DNA of 62,650 nt from Actinomycetota bacterium (GCA_018268515.1 JAFDWK010000068.1:1-62650), one strand, 5' to 3'. Counted from the stretch's first letter, positions 42,205-52,300 are shown. Numbers and translations are program-made. The notes: generated by a model not told the origin, from the sequence alone.

Positions 42205-42306
42205 CAGAGAGGAAAAAGCCGGAAGTTCAGAGAGGAAAAAGGCGGAGATCTAGAGATGGAAAAGAGGATGATCTAGAGAAGAAAAAGTCGGAAGGCCGGA
42301 GAGGAG
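42205..42306. repeat. Purine-rich imperfect tandem repeats
   Basis: Several units of about 30 bases of the form AGAGAGGAAAAAGCCGGAAG / AGAGATGGAAAAGAGGATGATCT occur directly upstream of the AAA/DUF4143 gene. The tract is almost pure purine on the plus strand and AT-richer than its surroundings, so it may contain the promoter of the minus-strand gene or form triplex-prone DNA. Confidence 0.75.
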
Positions 42307-42420
42307 ACAACCGAACCGCGCTGGTGCCCGGACCCGCACCCATCGGGTCTCTGAGCCGGGCCCACGCGCCTCGGAGGCTCCAGGTCCGCCCGTCGCGGTC
42401 CGGGGGAGGCGGAGGGCTGC

Positions 42421-42477
42421 TCGCTGGTCGCGTATTGCGGTTCTGTGTGCGGTGAGGGCGCATTGTGCGACCAGCGA
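42421..42477. repeat. 11-bp perfect inverted repeat
   Basis: TCGCTGGTCGC (42421-42431) pairs with GCGACCAGCGA (42467-42477). It lies between panB and the AAA gene, next to a family B copy at 42489-42510; probably part of the panB operon end. Confidence 0.75.
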
Positions 42478-42488
42478 ACCCACTACCC

Positions 42489-42510
42489 GGTCCCTGAGCC
42501 CGTCGAAGGG
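42489..42510. repeat. Family B repeat (reverse orientation) after panB
   Basis: Contains CCTGAGCCCGTCGAAG, identical to the copy at 40889-40910. Ends 16 bases from the panB stop. Confidence 0.9.
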
Positions 42511-42526
42511 CCCCGGACCACACGCC

Positions 42527-43396
42527 CTATCGCCCCTCGAGCAGCTCCCGCAGCCGCGCGGCTTCCTCGGCCGGCATCGAATACGCATGCTCCGGCGCCG
42601 GGTAGACGTGCGCGCGCACCTCATCGGCATACGCCGTGACACCCTCGATCGCGGCCGACCGCAGCGACGCATAGCGCTTCACGAACTTCGCCGCACCGCC
42701 GTCGTAGATCCCGAGCAGATCGTGGAAGACGAGCACCTGACCGTCGGCGGCGGATCCGGCTCCGATCCCGATCACCGGGATGTCGATGAGCGACATGAGC
42801 GAGGCGGTCACCTCCGCCGGCACCGCCTCGACGACGAGCAGCGAGCAGCCGGCGTCCTGCAGCGCGAGGGCGCTGTCGATCACGGCGAGCGCGGCCTCGG
42901 CGGTGCGCCCCTGAGAGCGGTAGCCGCCGAGCGAGGTCGCGGTCTGCGGAGTGAGACCCACGTGGCCGACGACGGGGATCCCTGCCGAGACGAGCGCCCG
43001 TGCCCGGTCGACCGAGGTGCCGCCGCGCTCGATCTTCACGAGGTCGCAGCCGGTCTCCTTGACGAAGCGCTGGGCCGTGGCGATCGCCTGCGCGTCGGAG
43101 GCCTCGTAAGACCCGAACGGCAGATCCGCCACGAGCAGCGGCGTGGTCAGCCCGCGCCGCACGGCCTTGGTGAGCATGATCATCTCATCGACCGACACCG
43201 GCACCGTGCTGTCGTAGCCGAGCACGGTCATCGCGGCGGAGTCGCCGACGAGCACCATGTCCACGCCCGCGGCTTCGACGATCTGCGCACCGGGGTGGTC
43301 GTACGCGGTGACCATGACGATCGGCTCGCCCGCGGCCTTCTTCGCGGCGAGGTCTCCGAGCGTGAGGCGCCGCGTGGGGGCGGCGTGCGCGCTCAC
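42527..43396 (-). CDS. panB: 3-methyl-2-oxobutanoate hydroxymethyltransferase PanB
   Basis: Adds a hydroxymethyl group from methylene-tetrahydrofolate to 2-oxoisovalerate to give ketopantoate, the first step to pantothenate. The family blocks are complete: [71 protein letters not shown] and IPVIGIGAG. At 289 aa it is slightly long, with a few extra C-terminal residues. Its start overlaps the panD stop by four bases, placing it last in a four-gene operon. Confidence 0.96.
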   Translation of the reverse strand: MSAHAAPTRRLTLGDLAAKKAAGEPIVMVTAYDHPGAQIVEAAGVDMVLVGDSAAMTVLGYDSTVPVSVDEMIMLTKAVRRGLTTPLLVADLPFGSYEASDAQAIATAQRFVKETGCDLVKIERGGTSVDRARALVSAGIPVVGHVGLTPQTATSLGGYRSQGRTAEAALAVIDSALALQDAGCSLLVVEAVPAEVTASLMSLIDIPVIGIGAGSAADGQVLVFHDLLGIYDGGAAKFVKRYASLRSAAIEGVTAYADEVRAHVYPAPEHAYSMPAEEAARLRELLEGR

Positions 43397-44073
43397 GGCG
43401 CCACCGCCCGCTCGCTCAGCCCAGCGGATCGGATGCCCTCCACGAGTGCACGCCGCGAGCGTCGGCCGCCCCCTGAACCCACCTCGATGCCGCCGACCGC
43501 CGAGCCGGCCGAAGCCTCGGTCGCTGAGCCCGTCGAAGCGCCCGGCACACCGCCGGTCGCTGAGCCCGACCCACGCGCCTCGGAGGCTCCGGGCAGCGCG
43601 GAGCGCTGGCTGGAGGGAGGCGTGGGGAGCGAAGCTCCCGGCACACCGCCCGCAGCCCCGGTCGCTGAGCCCGTCGAAGCGCCCAGCCCGCCGTCCGTGA
43701 GCAGCACCTCGACCGCGTCGTCCACCCGGATGATCGCGTTCGCCCGATCGACGTGCACCACGGTGGGCGCATACGCGGCGAGGTCCGCGCGCGAGTAGTC
43801 GGCATAGGAGATCACGATCACCGTGTCGCCGGTGTGCACGAGTCGCGCGGCGGCGCCGTTGACCTGGATCACCCCGGATCCGCGCTCTCCCGCGATCGTG
43901 TACGTCTCGAAACGGGATCCGTTGTCGACGTCGACGACGTGCACCTGCTCGTGCGGGAGGATGTCGGCCGCCTCCAGCAGGTCGGGGTCGATGGTGATGG
44001 ATCCGACGTAGTGCAGATCGGATCCGGTGATCGTCGCGCGATGGATCTTCGACTTCAGCATGGTGCGTCGCAT
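43393..44073 (-). CDS. panD: Aspartate 1-decarboxylase PanD with repeat-derived C-terminal tail
   Basis: Makes beta-alanine from aspartate for pantothenate synthesis. The self-cleavage site is Gly24-Ser25 ([13 protein letters not shown]) when counted from the ATG at 44073, exactly as in the well-studied enzyme, which supports this start ([18 protein letters not shown] upstream). The catalytic core ends near residue 125 ([17 protein letters not shown]). The remaining 100 or so residues are Gly/Ala/Ser-rich and derived from family B and related repeats ([31 protein letters not shown]). Usual length is 115-140 aa, so the tail is abnormal. Confidence 0.94.
   Translation of the reverse strand: MRRTMLKSKIHRATITGSDLHYVGSITIDPDLLEAADILPHEQVHVVDVDNGSRFETYTIAGERGSGVIQVNGAAARLVHTGDTVIVISYADYSRADLAAYAPTVVHVDRANAIIRVDDAVEVLLTDGGLGASTGSATGAAGGVPGASLPTPPSSQRSALPGASEARGSGSATGGVPGASTGSATEASAGSAVGGIEVGSGGGRRSRRALVEGIRSAGLSERAVAP
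43519..43681. repeat. Cluster of family B-like repeats inside panD
   Basis: Near-identical words GGTCGCTGAGCCCGTCGAAG at 43519-43540 and 43660-43681 flank a further variant (CACGCGCCTCGGAGGCTCC at about 43572-43590) that also occurs at about 42362-42380 outside the gene. Translated as the PanD tail. Confidence 0.85.
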
Positions 44074-44086
44074 CAGGCGCCGCCTC

Positions 44087-44938
44087 TCAGGATGTGGAGT
44101 GGAGGATGTGGTTGTCGATGAGTCGAGCGGCGCCCACCCGGGCGGCGACCGCGAGCAGAGCGTCGCCGTCGAGTCGGGCGACCGGCTGCAGGTCTTCGGC
44201 GGAGCGGAGCTCGAGGTACTCCGGGGTGATGCCGGCGTCGGCGAGCACGGCACGCGCCGCGGCCTCGAGCGCGGCGCCGTCGCGCTCCCCCGCGTCGGCG
44301 AGTGCTTGCGCGGCGTCGAGCGCCCGGTTCAGCGCCGCGGCCTGCCGGCGGGCATCCGCATCGAGGTAGACGTTGCGCGAGCTCATGGCGAGCCCATCGG
44401 CCTCGCGCACGATCGGGCAGGCCTCGATCCGCACGTCGAGGTTCAGGTCGCGCGCGAGCCGGCGCACCACGAGCACCTGCTGCGCGTCCTTCTGGCCGAA
44501 ATAGGCGACGTCGGGGGCGACGATGCCGAACAGCTTGGCGACGACGGTGGCGACGCCGTCGAAGTGATGAGCGCCGCGGCTGGCGCCGTCGAGCATGTCG
44601 GTGATGCCGGCGATGTGGATCGTCGTCGTGAAGCCCTCGGGATAGATCTCGGCGGGCTCGGGCGCGAACAGGATGTCGACGTCTTCGGCCGCGCCGAGGG
44701 CCGCGTCGCGCTCCTCGTCGCGCGGGTAGCTGCTGAGGTCCTCGTTCGCGCCGAACTGCGTCGGGTTGACGAAGAGCGAGACCACGACGAGGTCGTTGTT
44801 CGCCCTGGCCTGCTGCATGAGCGACAGGTGGCCGGCGTGGAAGGCGCCCATGGTCGGGACAAGTCCCACCGTCTGGCCGCGCCGCTTGGCGTCGCGGACG
44901 GCCGCGCGGATCTCGGCGATCGTGCGGATGATCCTCAT
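44087..44938 (-). CDS. panC: Pantothenate synthetase PanC
   Basis: Joins pantoate and beta-alanine using ATP to give pantothenate. A 283-aa class I-type nucleotidyltransferase fold: [20 protein letters not shown] contains the HxGH signature, with [38 protein letters not shown] and the KMSKS-equivalent [13 protein letters not shown]. It sits between DUF2520 (overlap ATGA, 4 bases) and panD (13-base gap) in the pantothenate operon. Confidence 0.96.
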   Translation of the reverse strand: MRIIRTIAEIRAAVRDAKRRGQTVGLVPTMGAFHAGHLSLMQQARANNDLVVVSLFVNPTQFGANEDLSSYPRDEERDAALGAAEDVDILFAPEPAEIYPEGFTTTIHIAGITDMLDGASRGAHHFDGVATVVAKLFGIVAPDVAYFGQKDAQQVLVVRRLARDLNLDVRIEACPIVREADGLAMSSRNVYLDADARRQAAALNRALDAAQALADAGERDGAALEAAARAVLADAGITPEYLELRSAEDLQPVARLDGDALLAVAARVGAARLIDNHILHSTS

Positions 44939-45822
44939 GCGCGGCTCCTCTCAGATTCGGTCACCGAGCTCACGTCCACGGTTCCTGAGCGCCCTTCGTC
45001 GGTTCCTGGGCGCCCTTCGTCTCGTCGCCCCGCTCCTCGCTCGGGATCCGCGAAGCGAGACGAAGGACGGGAGACCGCGCTCTCCGCGACGACACGGGTC
45101 CGCCCGGTCAGCGCATCGACGAGCGGAAGCAGCTCGGGGGTCGCTGTGGCCACCGCCGCCCGCTGCCGCGCGACGGTCTCCTCGTCACCGCGGGCGATCG
45201 GTCCGGTGAGCGCCCCCACAGCACCGACCTCCGCCCAGTTCGCGACCGTCTGCTGCACGAGCGGCGCGAGGATCGCTCGGGCCTCATCGGATCCGATCCC
45301 CGCGGAGCCGGCGACCTGCTCGGCCGCGTCGAGCACCGCGAGCAGCAGGTTCGACGCGATCGAGGCGGACGCGTGGTAGCCGGCGCGGTGCGCGTCGTCG
45401 ACGCGGAACGGATGCGCGCCCAGTGCGCGGGCCAGGCTCTCCGCGGTCGCGAGCGCATCGTCCGTGCGCCCGTCGATCGCCGCACCGATGCCGCGGAAGA
45501 CGTCGGGCGACTCGGATCCGGTGAAGGTCTGCAGCGGGTGGATGCTGAAGTCGACATCGTCGAGCCCCGTGGCGCCGGAGACATGGGCGATGAGGCGTGC
45601 ATGCGGGCGCGCGGACTCCGCCGCGCCGTGGATCGCCGCGTCGGGCACGCACAGGATCGCGAGGTCGACCACGGGGACCGCGTCGCCGCGGCCGAACGGT
45701 CCTCGCACGTCGAATCCGGCCGAGGCGAGCGCCCGTGCGAGCACGCCACCGAGCCGTCCGGCACCGACGACGGCGACGATGCGGACGGGCCCGGAAGCGG
45801 CATCGAAGAAGGTGGAAGTCAT
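44935..45822 (-). CDS. Rossmann-fold DUF2520 protein of the pantothenate operon
   Basis: A 295-aa NAD(P)-binding protein: RIVAVVGAGRLGGVLARALA is the GxGxxG dinucleotide fold, followed by VVDLAILCVPDAAI, IHPLQTFTG and a C-terminal DUF2520 helical domain (HRAGYHASASIASNLLLAVL). Such proteins often precede panC in actinobacteria and may substitute for ketopantoate reductase, which is otherwise missing from this operon; that role is inferred. The C-terminal 35 residues (SRFADPERGAGRRDEGRPGT) are a translated family A repeat. I used the ATG at 45822; the longer frame to 45912 has no supporting features. Confidence 0.87.
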   Translation of the reverse strand: MTSTFFDAASGPVRIVAVVGAGRLGGVLARALASAGFDVRGPFGRGDAVPVVDLAILCVPDAAIHGAAESARPHARLIAHVSGATGLDDVDFSIHPLQTFTGSESPDVFRGIGAAIDGRTDDALATAESLARALGAHPFRVDDAHRAGYHASASIASNLLLAVLDAAEQVAGSAGIGSDEARAILAPLVQQTVANWAEVGAVGALTGPIARGDEETVARQRAAVATATPELLPLVDALTGRTRVVAESAVSRPSSRFADPERGAGRRDEGRPGTDEGRSGTVDVSSVTESERSRA

Positions 45823-46218
45823 TGTTGGACCCCGGCCGAGATCGGGCGTCCGGGATGGGTCGAGTATCCGCCCGACAGACGATCCGAGCCAAATCGGGAC
45901 ACGAAAACACATGCAGAAACGGAACCGATGTTGTCATTGTGGCGTCTGTAGCAGAATCACGGTATCCAAATTGATCTCACGCTCCTGCCAAAAGGCTTCC
46001 CGCCTTCGTTCCGCACATCGCTCGACGGAAGCGACTTCTCACCCCGTTCCGCTCCTGGCGCGATGACCCGTCGGACTGATCGCACACTATGGGCTCATGG
46101 GAATCAGATCCTTCGCCATCGCCGCCTCGGAGCAGCTGGTCGCGCCATCACCGGGCGTCGCGGATACAAGACGCGGTATCCACTATCGAATGGGACTTTA
46201 TGCATGCATACTGTAAGC

Positions 46219-46449
46219 ATGCCGAACGTGCTGATCCGCGATCTCGATCCGGCGGTGCACTCCGTGCTGTCGGCCCGGGCCGACGCGCGCGGACAGTCGC
46301 TGCAGCAGTATCTGACCGCGGAGCTGACGCAGCTGGCGTCTCGCCCGACGCTGCCGGAGCTGCTCGCGGAACTGGAGCAGCGACCTCCTCAGCACATCCC
46401 CCGCGACGCGATCCTGAAGGCGATTCGTGACGGCCGGCGCGGTCGATGA
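46219..46449 (+). CDS. vapB: VapB-type antitoxin (ribbon-helix-helix, FitA-like)
   Basis: A 76-aa protein: MPNVLIRDLDPAVHSVLSAR then GQSLQQYLTAEL is an N-terminal ribbon-helix-helix of the FitA-like antitoxins; the C-terminal part (LPELLAELEQRPPQHIPRDA) would wrap the toxin. It overlaps vapC by four bases. An ATG at 46204 (MHTVSMPNV) is an alternative start. TATGCATGCATA at 46199-46210, a perfect palindrome, lies just before it and could be the operator. The 390-bp region upstream to the DUF2520 gene start shows no supported gene. Confidence 0.9.
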   Translation: MPNVLIRDLDPAVHSVLSARADARGQSLQQYLTAELTQLASRPTLPELLAELEQRPPQHIPRDAILKAIRDGRRGR

Positions 46450-46838
46450 TCGTCGTCGACGCCTCGGTCGTCGTGGAATTGATCGTCGAGCACGGTTCCG
46501 CACGTCGACTGCATGAGCGTGTTCTGGGCGAGTCTCTCATCGCACCCGACTTCCTGCCTGTCGAGGTGGCCTCTGCCCTGCGCGGATTGAACTTGGGTGG
46601 ACACCTCAGAGACCCCGCTCTCACCGTCGCCGCCGACGATCTCCTCCGCCTCCCCGTCGACCTCCACCCGTCGCTACCGCTGGTCCCCCGGATCCTCGCC
46701 CTGCGACACAACCTCTCCGCCTATGACGCGAGTTACGCCGCACTCGCCGAGGCGTTCCGCTGCCCCCTGCTGACTCTCGACCGGCGGCTGGCTGACGCGG
46801 CACGAGCGCATTGCGATGTCGAGGTTGCGCCGGCATGA
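46446..46838 (+). CDS. vapC: VapC-type PIN-domain ribonuclease toxin
   Basis: A 130-aa PIN-domain toxin expected to cleave RNA unless bound by VapB. Acidic residues are in the expected places: Asp5 (MIVVDASVVVELI), Glu40 (PVEVASALR), Asp93 (LSAYDASYAALAEA) and Asp111 (LLTLDRRLADAA). It overlaps vapB (ATGA) and converges on the hydrolase gene with 15 bases between stops. Targets are unknown. Confidence 0.93.
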   Translation: MIVVDASVVVELIVEHGSARRLHERVLGESLIAPDFLPVEVASALRGLNLGGHLRDPALTVAADDLLRLPVDLHPSLPLVPRILALRHNLSAYDASYAALAEAFRCPLLTLDRRLADAARAHCDVEVAPA

Positions 46839-46853
46839 ATGCCAGGGCCGCGC

Positions 46854-48136
46854 TCACCCCAACGGTCGACGGAAGATGTTGCGGCGCGGACGCGGATCCA
46901 CCCACTCCGCGATGGCCGCCACGACGGCCGGATCGACGTGGTGGGGCGCCTGGTAGTCCGACGGCTTTGACGGCCCGCTGCCGCGGAAGAACATGTGGTC
47001 GTCGTCGGGGAAGACCCGGATGCTCACGCCGGGCCTTCCTTCGAGACCCGCCCGCCAGCCCGCCAGATCCTCGGATTCGGTGACCTGATAGTCGCGACCT
47101 CCCTGCAGGACGAGGATCGGCCGGTTCAGAGTCGCGGCCGTGGCGACCTGATCGAACGCGCGCAGGTCGAGCCAGTACGAGGCCGGCCAGCCGAACAGCA
47201 GGTCCGCGCTGGGAGTCTCGGGCGAGAGGGCCGGATCCTCGGTGCGGGCGATCGCATCCGCGACGCCGTCGACGGTGTCGGATCCGCCGGCGGTCGGCTC
47301 GACGTCGGCGACGTAGGCGGCGATGCGCGCCGCGGCGCGCGGCAGGGGGACGGTGTCGGCCGCCAGCATCACGATTCCCGCGATCGAGGCGTCCGCGGCG
47401 GCCACGCGCACGGTGGCCTTGCCGCCGCCGCTGAGGCCGCGAACACGCGGGCGGGGTCGATCTCGGGCCGCTCCTGCAGCAGGCGCACGGCGGCGAGCGC
47501 GTTCGGCAGATACTCCTCGGCCATCGTGAATCCTGGCGCGGATCCGAGTCGGGTGTCCACGTGGGTGACCTTGTCGAAGCGCAGCACCGCGATGCCCCGA
47601 CTGGCCAGCCCCCAGGCGAGGTCCTTGAACGGCTTGTTCGGGCCGATCGTCACGTCGCGATCGCTGGCGCCCGACGAGAGCAGCACCACGGCGGGCGCAT
47701 TGCGCGCGCCGCGTGGCAGCGTCACCGTGCCCGGGACTGTGAGCGGCCCGCACTCGAGTACGACCTCATGCTCGGTGAGTCGACGAGGGCTCGCATAGTC
47801 GGGCGGAACCCAAGCGGAGTCGGACGGCTGCGTGATGCGCAGTCCGTGCAGCAGCCCGTCCGCATCGACCGAGAGGCGCACCTCGATGTCGCCGTTGGCG
47901 CCTCGCACCGGCACGACGGCGCGGGTGAGCCCCTCGCCGAGCGGGCTGAGCACCGCGGCGCCCACCGCGCGGACCTCGCCGACCTTCGCGGCCTCGCTGC
48001 TCCACCCGGTGCGGACCGTTTCGGCAGACACGGCCGCCGCGAGCTCGGGAGCGAACCATGCCGCGAGTTCGTCGAAGCGCCCCTCGCGCAGCATCGCCAC
48101 CACGGTCGCGGCCACGGCCCCCGGTTCGTTATCCAT
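46854..48136 (-). pseudogene. Alpha/beta hydrolase with N-terminal DUF3887 domain, frameshifted
   Basis: Two overlapping frames together make one protein of about 427 residues: an N-terminal DUF3887-like domain (EPGAVAATVVAMLREGRFDE), then a hydrolase core (LPRGARNAPAVVLLSSGASD, WGLASRGIAVLRFDKVTHVD), then in the other frame the nucleophile elbow GLSGGG and ILVLQGGRDYQVTESED with the terminal DDDHMF. The break is at 47437-47438: restoring one G there gives VFAGLSGGGKATVRVA and a single open frame. GAAAGGTGG before the ATG at 48136 sets the start. It may be a real mutation or a sequence error. Confidence 0.8.
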
Positions 48137-48150
48137 CGCGATCACCACCT

Positions 48151-48167
48151 TTCGCATCTGATGCGAA
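48151..48167. promoter_or_regulatory. Operator-like palindrome between hydrolase and HTH regulator
   Basis: TTCGCATCTGATGCGAA is a perfect 17-bp dyad in the divergent gap. It lies across the leader of the hydrolase gene and 29 bases before the regulator start, so the HTH protein is a likely binder of this site. Confidence 0.75.
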
Positions 48168-48195
48168 CGTTAGCAACATATGTGATTATTGGTCA

Positions 48196-48741
48196 ATGGA
48201 TGCCCTGGAACTCGTCGCACACCCCGCACGGCTGCGGATCGTGCACGCCTTGCGCGGCGGTCGCACACTGACCACGGCCGAGCTCAGCGCCCGACTCCCC
48301 GACGTATCGAAGGCCATGGTCTACCGGCACGTCGAGGCGCTGTCGGCCGCCGGGGTGCTCGAGGTCGCCGAGGAGCGGCGGGTGCGCGGCGCGGTCGAGC
48401 GGCACTATCGGCTGCGTGCGGAGCGCGCCACCGTGAGCGACGACGAGTTCGCAGCCATCACGGCTGAGGAACACCGCCAGATCTTCGCCACGGCCATGGC
48501 GGTGCTGGTGTCGGAGTTCACCGCGTATCTCGACCACGAAGACGCCGATCCCGTCACGGATCTCGTCGGCTACCGCCAGCACGCGCTCTGGCTGAACCAC
48601 GACGAACGAGAGCAGCTCATCGCCGACCTGCGCCGCGCCATCGTGCCCCACCTCGCCCATGAGTCCGCCCCGGGGCGCAGTCGCTATCTGTTGAGCCCGA
48701 TCCTGTTCCCGGTGGAGGAGGGTGTGGGAGTCGGGGAGTAG
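48196..48741 (+). CDS. HTH transcriptional regulator (ArsR/MarR-like winged helix)
   Basis: A 181-aa regulator. MDALELVAHPARLRIVHALR then LTTAELSARLPDVSKAMVYR and HVEALSAAGVLEVAEERRVR form a winged helix of the ArsR-like group with a long C-terminal helical domain (EEHRQIFATAMAVLVSEFTA). Divergent from the hydrolase, sharing the 17-bp palindrome. Its last 125 bases are overlapped on the other strand by the extended reading frame of the vsr gene. Ligand is unknown. Confidence 0.88.
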   Translation: MDALELVAHPARLRIVHALRGGRTLTTAELSARLPDVSKAMVYRHVEALSAAGVLEVAEERRVRGAVERHYRLRAERATVSDDEFAAITAEEHRQIFATAMAVLVSEFTAYLDHEDADPVTDLVGYRQHALWLNHDEREQLIADLRRAIVPHLAHESAPGRSRYLLSPILFPVEEGVGVGE

Positions 48742-49201
48742 CCGGACCGCGATGACTGGCAGGCGCCTCAACCAGAGCGTGTGGGAGGAAGCAGGCATCC
48801 GAGCCGCGAACGGCTGCGACGATCACCTGCGCGACTGCGTCTGGATCCTCATGTTCCCAGAAGCGGAGCACACACCATCCGGCCTCATGTAAGAGGTCGT
48901 CGGTTTCACGGTCGCGCTCGACGTTCCGCTGCAGCTTCGGCAACCAATAGTCGGCGTTGCGCTTGGGCAGGCTCGCATGCTGTGGACACCCGTGCCAGAA
49001 GCAGCCGTCGATGAAGACCGCAACTTGCCGCTTCGTGAACACCATGTCCGCTCGACGTCGCCCTCCGAGCGGAGCGAAATCTACTCGGTATCGCATACCC
49101 GCGGCGTGGATTCGGCGACGCACAGCGGTCTCAGGCTGCGTGTCGCGTCCGCGGTTGGCGAGCATCGAACGCCGAGACCCTTCGCTGCTGGCCCAGGACA
49201 T
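48617..49201 (-). CDS. vsr: Very short patch repair (Vsr) endonuclease with read-through tail
   Basis: Nicks DNA 5' to T in T:G mismatches that arise when 5-methylcytosine deaminates. The family is clear: MLANRGRDTQPETAVRRRIH, ADMVFTKRQVAVFIDGCFWH (Asp52, His70) and YWLPKLQRNVERDRE. The core ends near residue 133 (about 48803); the last 60 residues are Pro/Gly/Arg-rich and run antisense into the HTH gene, so the natural C-terminus was probably lost or replaced at an insertion boundary. It pairs functionally with the cytosine methyltransferase 11 kb away and is divergent from the defence operon. Confidence 0.92.
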   Translation of the reverse strand: MSWASSEGSRRSMLANRGRDTQPETAVRRRIHAAGMRYRVDFAPLGGRRRADMVFTKRQVAVFIDGCFWHGCPQHASLPKRNADYWLPKLQRNVERDRETDDLLHEAGWCVLRFWEHEDPDAVAQVIVAAVRGSDACFLPHALVEAPASHRGPATPRLPHPPPPGTGSGSTDSDCAPGRTHGRGGARWRGAGRR

Positions 49202-49319
49202 ACGAGCACAGTAGTTGGATTCGAGTCCACCTGTCCCCACCGAATGTACAAAGGACCGCCAAAGTCCGAAGACCCCGGTACGTTGAACCGAGGGATGACA
49301 GATCGAAGTGGGACGTGGG

Positions 49320-52300
49320 ATGCCGAATACGACAGATACGTGGACGCCTGATCCCGTGCTGGTGCGCGAGATCGACGAGCAGTTCTCCAGCGCGATCGCC
49401 GCCTACTCGGCAAAGCCAACGCTGATCACCGAGCATGCGAATCATGAGGAGTCCATCCGGACGGGTGGATACGCGAACCGGACACTTCTGGAGCTCGTTC
49501 AGAACGCCGCCGATGCGATGGCGGGCAGTGGCCCCGGTGTCGGTCCGGGGCGTGTGGAGATCGTGTTGGACCCCGCCGAGAACGTCTTGTACTGCGCGAA
49601 CTCGGGTCGACCATTCTCGAAGAACGGCTTGATCGCCATCACGCACGCTCATCTCAGCGGCAAGCGCGGTGACGAGATCGGTCGGTTCGGACTTGGGTTC
49701 AAGTCAGTCCTGGCGGTTACCGATTCGCCCCAGGTTCTTAGCCGCTCTGTGTCGTTCGAGTTCAACTCCGCCAAGGCTCAGGCAGCGATCAAGGAGATCG
49801 GCTCCGCGGACCGGCGGCTCCCCGCGCTCCGCACAGCCACCCTGCTTGATGCGGACCGGCTTTTCGACGAGGATCTGATCGCTAAGAATCTCGCTGAATG
49901 GGCTACCACGATCGTCCGACTGCCGGGTGTGGCCGATACGGCGAAGATCCGGCGGGAGATGGAGACATTCGCGTCCGAGTTCCTCCTCTTTGTCAGCGCG
50001 GTGCGGGAAGTTAGGCTCACCGTTCTCGGCGATCGCGGGTTCGCAACGAGCCACGTCTCCAAGGCCCTCGGGGGTGGCCGATTCAAGATCGAGCGCCCAG
50101 ACTCGACAGGTGACGAGTGGCTGGTGAGCGAGCGCATGCATATGTCCAGCGCGGCAGCTCGACGTGAGGTGGGAGAAGCCGTCTCCCGCAACGAGATCAA
50201 GGTAAGCGTTGCGATGCCTGTCAAGCCCCGCAGAGGCAACCCGGACGCTGGCGACGCTGGCACGCAGGTGGGCCAGTTCTGGAGCTACTTCCCTCTCCAG
50301 GACCGCACATCTGCAACAGCCTTCTTCAACGCTCCATGGAGTGTCAACGACGACCGCACGACTCTGCTGCGGAACGGATACAACCGCGAGATTCTCGCAA
50401 CGCTTGCCGATATGTTCGTCGAGCTTCTTCCACGAGTAAGTGGTGAGCAGGATCCCGCTGCGCACCTCGACTATCTCCCTGCTCGAGGCCGCGAGGCCAT
50501 CTACTTCGGCGACGAGGTGCTGTGCGCCCTCGTGCCGCCGTTGGCTGTTGCTGCAGCGCTGATTCCCGACGGCAATGGCGCGCTGCGAAGCCCGGACGAG
50601 CTGAGGCCGCTCGATCTGATGTGCGAGTGGAAGATTCCCGAAATCGCGTACGAGGCGTGGATAGCCTCTCCAAACACGTTGAAAGACGTGCCTCACTGGC
50701 GCTGCTACAGCTCAACCCAGCGGCTAGCTAGGCTCCGGCAGCTGTTCGCGGTAAGCGTGAATCCAGACAGATTCGACGAAGGCGGCCGCGATATGAAACG
50801 TGCGCTCGAGATGGTACCCAAGCGCGGCATCCAGTCATGGCTACGTGAGTGGGCCGAAGGGGATGATGCCGAGTCATCGGCGAACGCGGTCAAAGTCGTC
50901 ATGGCCAATCGCGGGGCTGAAGAAGCGGACAAGGCTCGGGTTGTCCCGACCACTGACGGTCTGCGCGCACTCGCTGACAGGTCGCTCGTATTCCTCTCGA
51001 AGGCTGCGGACCTCGAGATCGAGGGCGCGGTGTTCGTCACTCCCGAGTTCCTCGCCTACCCGGAGATGGAACGGATTCTTCGCTCCGCCGGGTTCCGTGA
51101 CCTCGATCCGATCGCGATCCTCAACGCCCGACTCGCGAAGCTATCGACGGATCATGGACCCGAGCACCAGGAGAAGTTCTGGGACGCCGCTCTTGGTGTC
51201 AGCCAACTTGATGCGATCGCCGCAGTTCGCGCCGCGCAGACCGCCCAGATTCTCGTTCCGACACGTGATGGCGGCTGGCACTGGCCGCAACAGGTTCTAG
51301 ACCTGGAGGGCGAGCTTCCCGGCGCAGACGGCAGAGTCCTCCTGGACCGGCAGAGATGTGTCCCCGCACTCGCCCACGAAATCGGAGTGGTGAACGCTCC
51401 GCAACGCGACTACGACTTCGAGGACGAAGCGGCCGCCGGTGAATATCAGGATTGGGTGATCGCGGACCTGAACGGTCGGCTCACTCCCGGCGAACGCCCG
51501 ATCGAGCAGATATCGCTCTACCCGGGTCAAGGCAACTCGCCCGGTCCGTTCTCGGTGCTGCTCCTGCTGCAGACCTCCGGGGCATCGGATCAGATCCGCG
51601 AGAGCTGGACGCGCGGCCTCCTGGAACTCGGTGACGCACCATGGGATTGCGAAGACACCGCAAGCGGGCTGTCCTACCGCGTGAAATCGCCTGTCCGGTG
51701 GGCGGCCGAACGGGCGGGATTGCTCAGGACCACCCGCGGCTTCCGACCTATCGCTCATGTCGTCGCCCCATCGCTTATCGAGTATCGAGACCTGCTGCCC
51801 TTGTACGAGGGGCCACGCAGCATCGTGGACGCGCTTCGCATGCCGCAAGAGTTGTCGGCGGTTGCGCCGGCAGTCCTCCGCGACGCGTTCGCGATCGACC
51901 TGCTTCCACCGCAGCTCACGGACGCCGCAATTGTGCGATTCATACTCGAAGCCGCGCCATTGGCGTACCCTGACGGGAAGCCTCCGGGCATCCCTGCTCG
52001 CGTCGGACGCGTAATGGAGTCACGGGCGACCGGCACTGTATACATCGCGGTCGATGAGGAGCAACGGGACTACCTCGCCCAGCATCAGCGCCCCTATTTG
52101 TGGGCGAGTGAAGTAGACGCAGACCTGCTCGTGGAGAAAGTCGGGTGCAAGCGCTTCGAGGACTCGTTCGCGTTCTCGATTCGGATCGACGGCCAGCAGG
52201 AGCCGGAGCGGTTGCTCGACGTCTTCACGGGCCTACGGGGCTGGCCGAGCAAAGTGGACCTGGGCAGTACGACGTTCTCACGAGCTGAGTCCATCGCGAA

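Noticed and set aside
42186-42455. Small lysine-rich ORF on the plus strand beside the DUF4143 gene
   Set aside because: It is a translation of the purine-rich tandem repeat (KKPEVQRGKRRRSRDGKEDD-like) and lies in the promoter region of the minus-strand gene.
48617-48802. Additional C-terminal domain of Vsr
   Set aside because: Pro/Gly/Arg-rich sequence antisense to the HTH gene and the gap; no match to any domain, so treated as read-through after an insertion.
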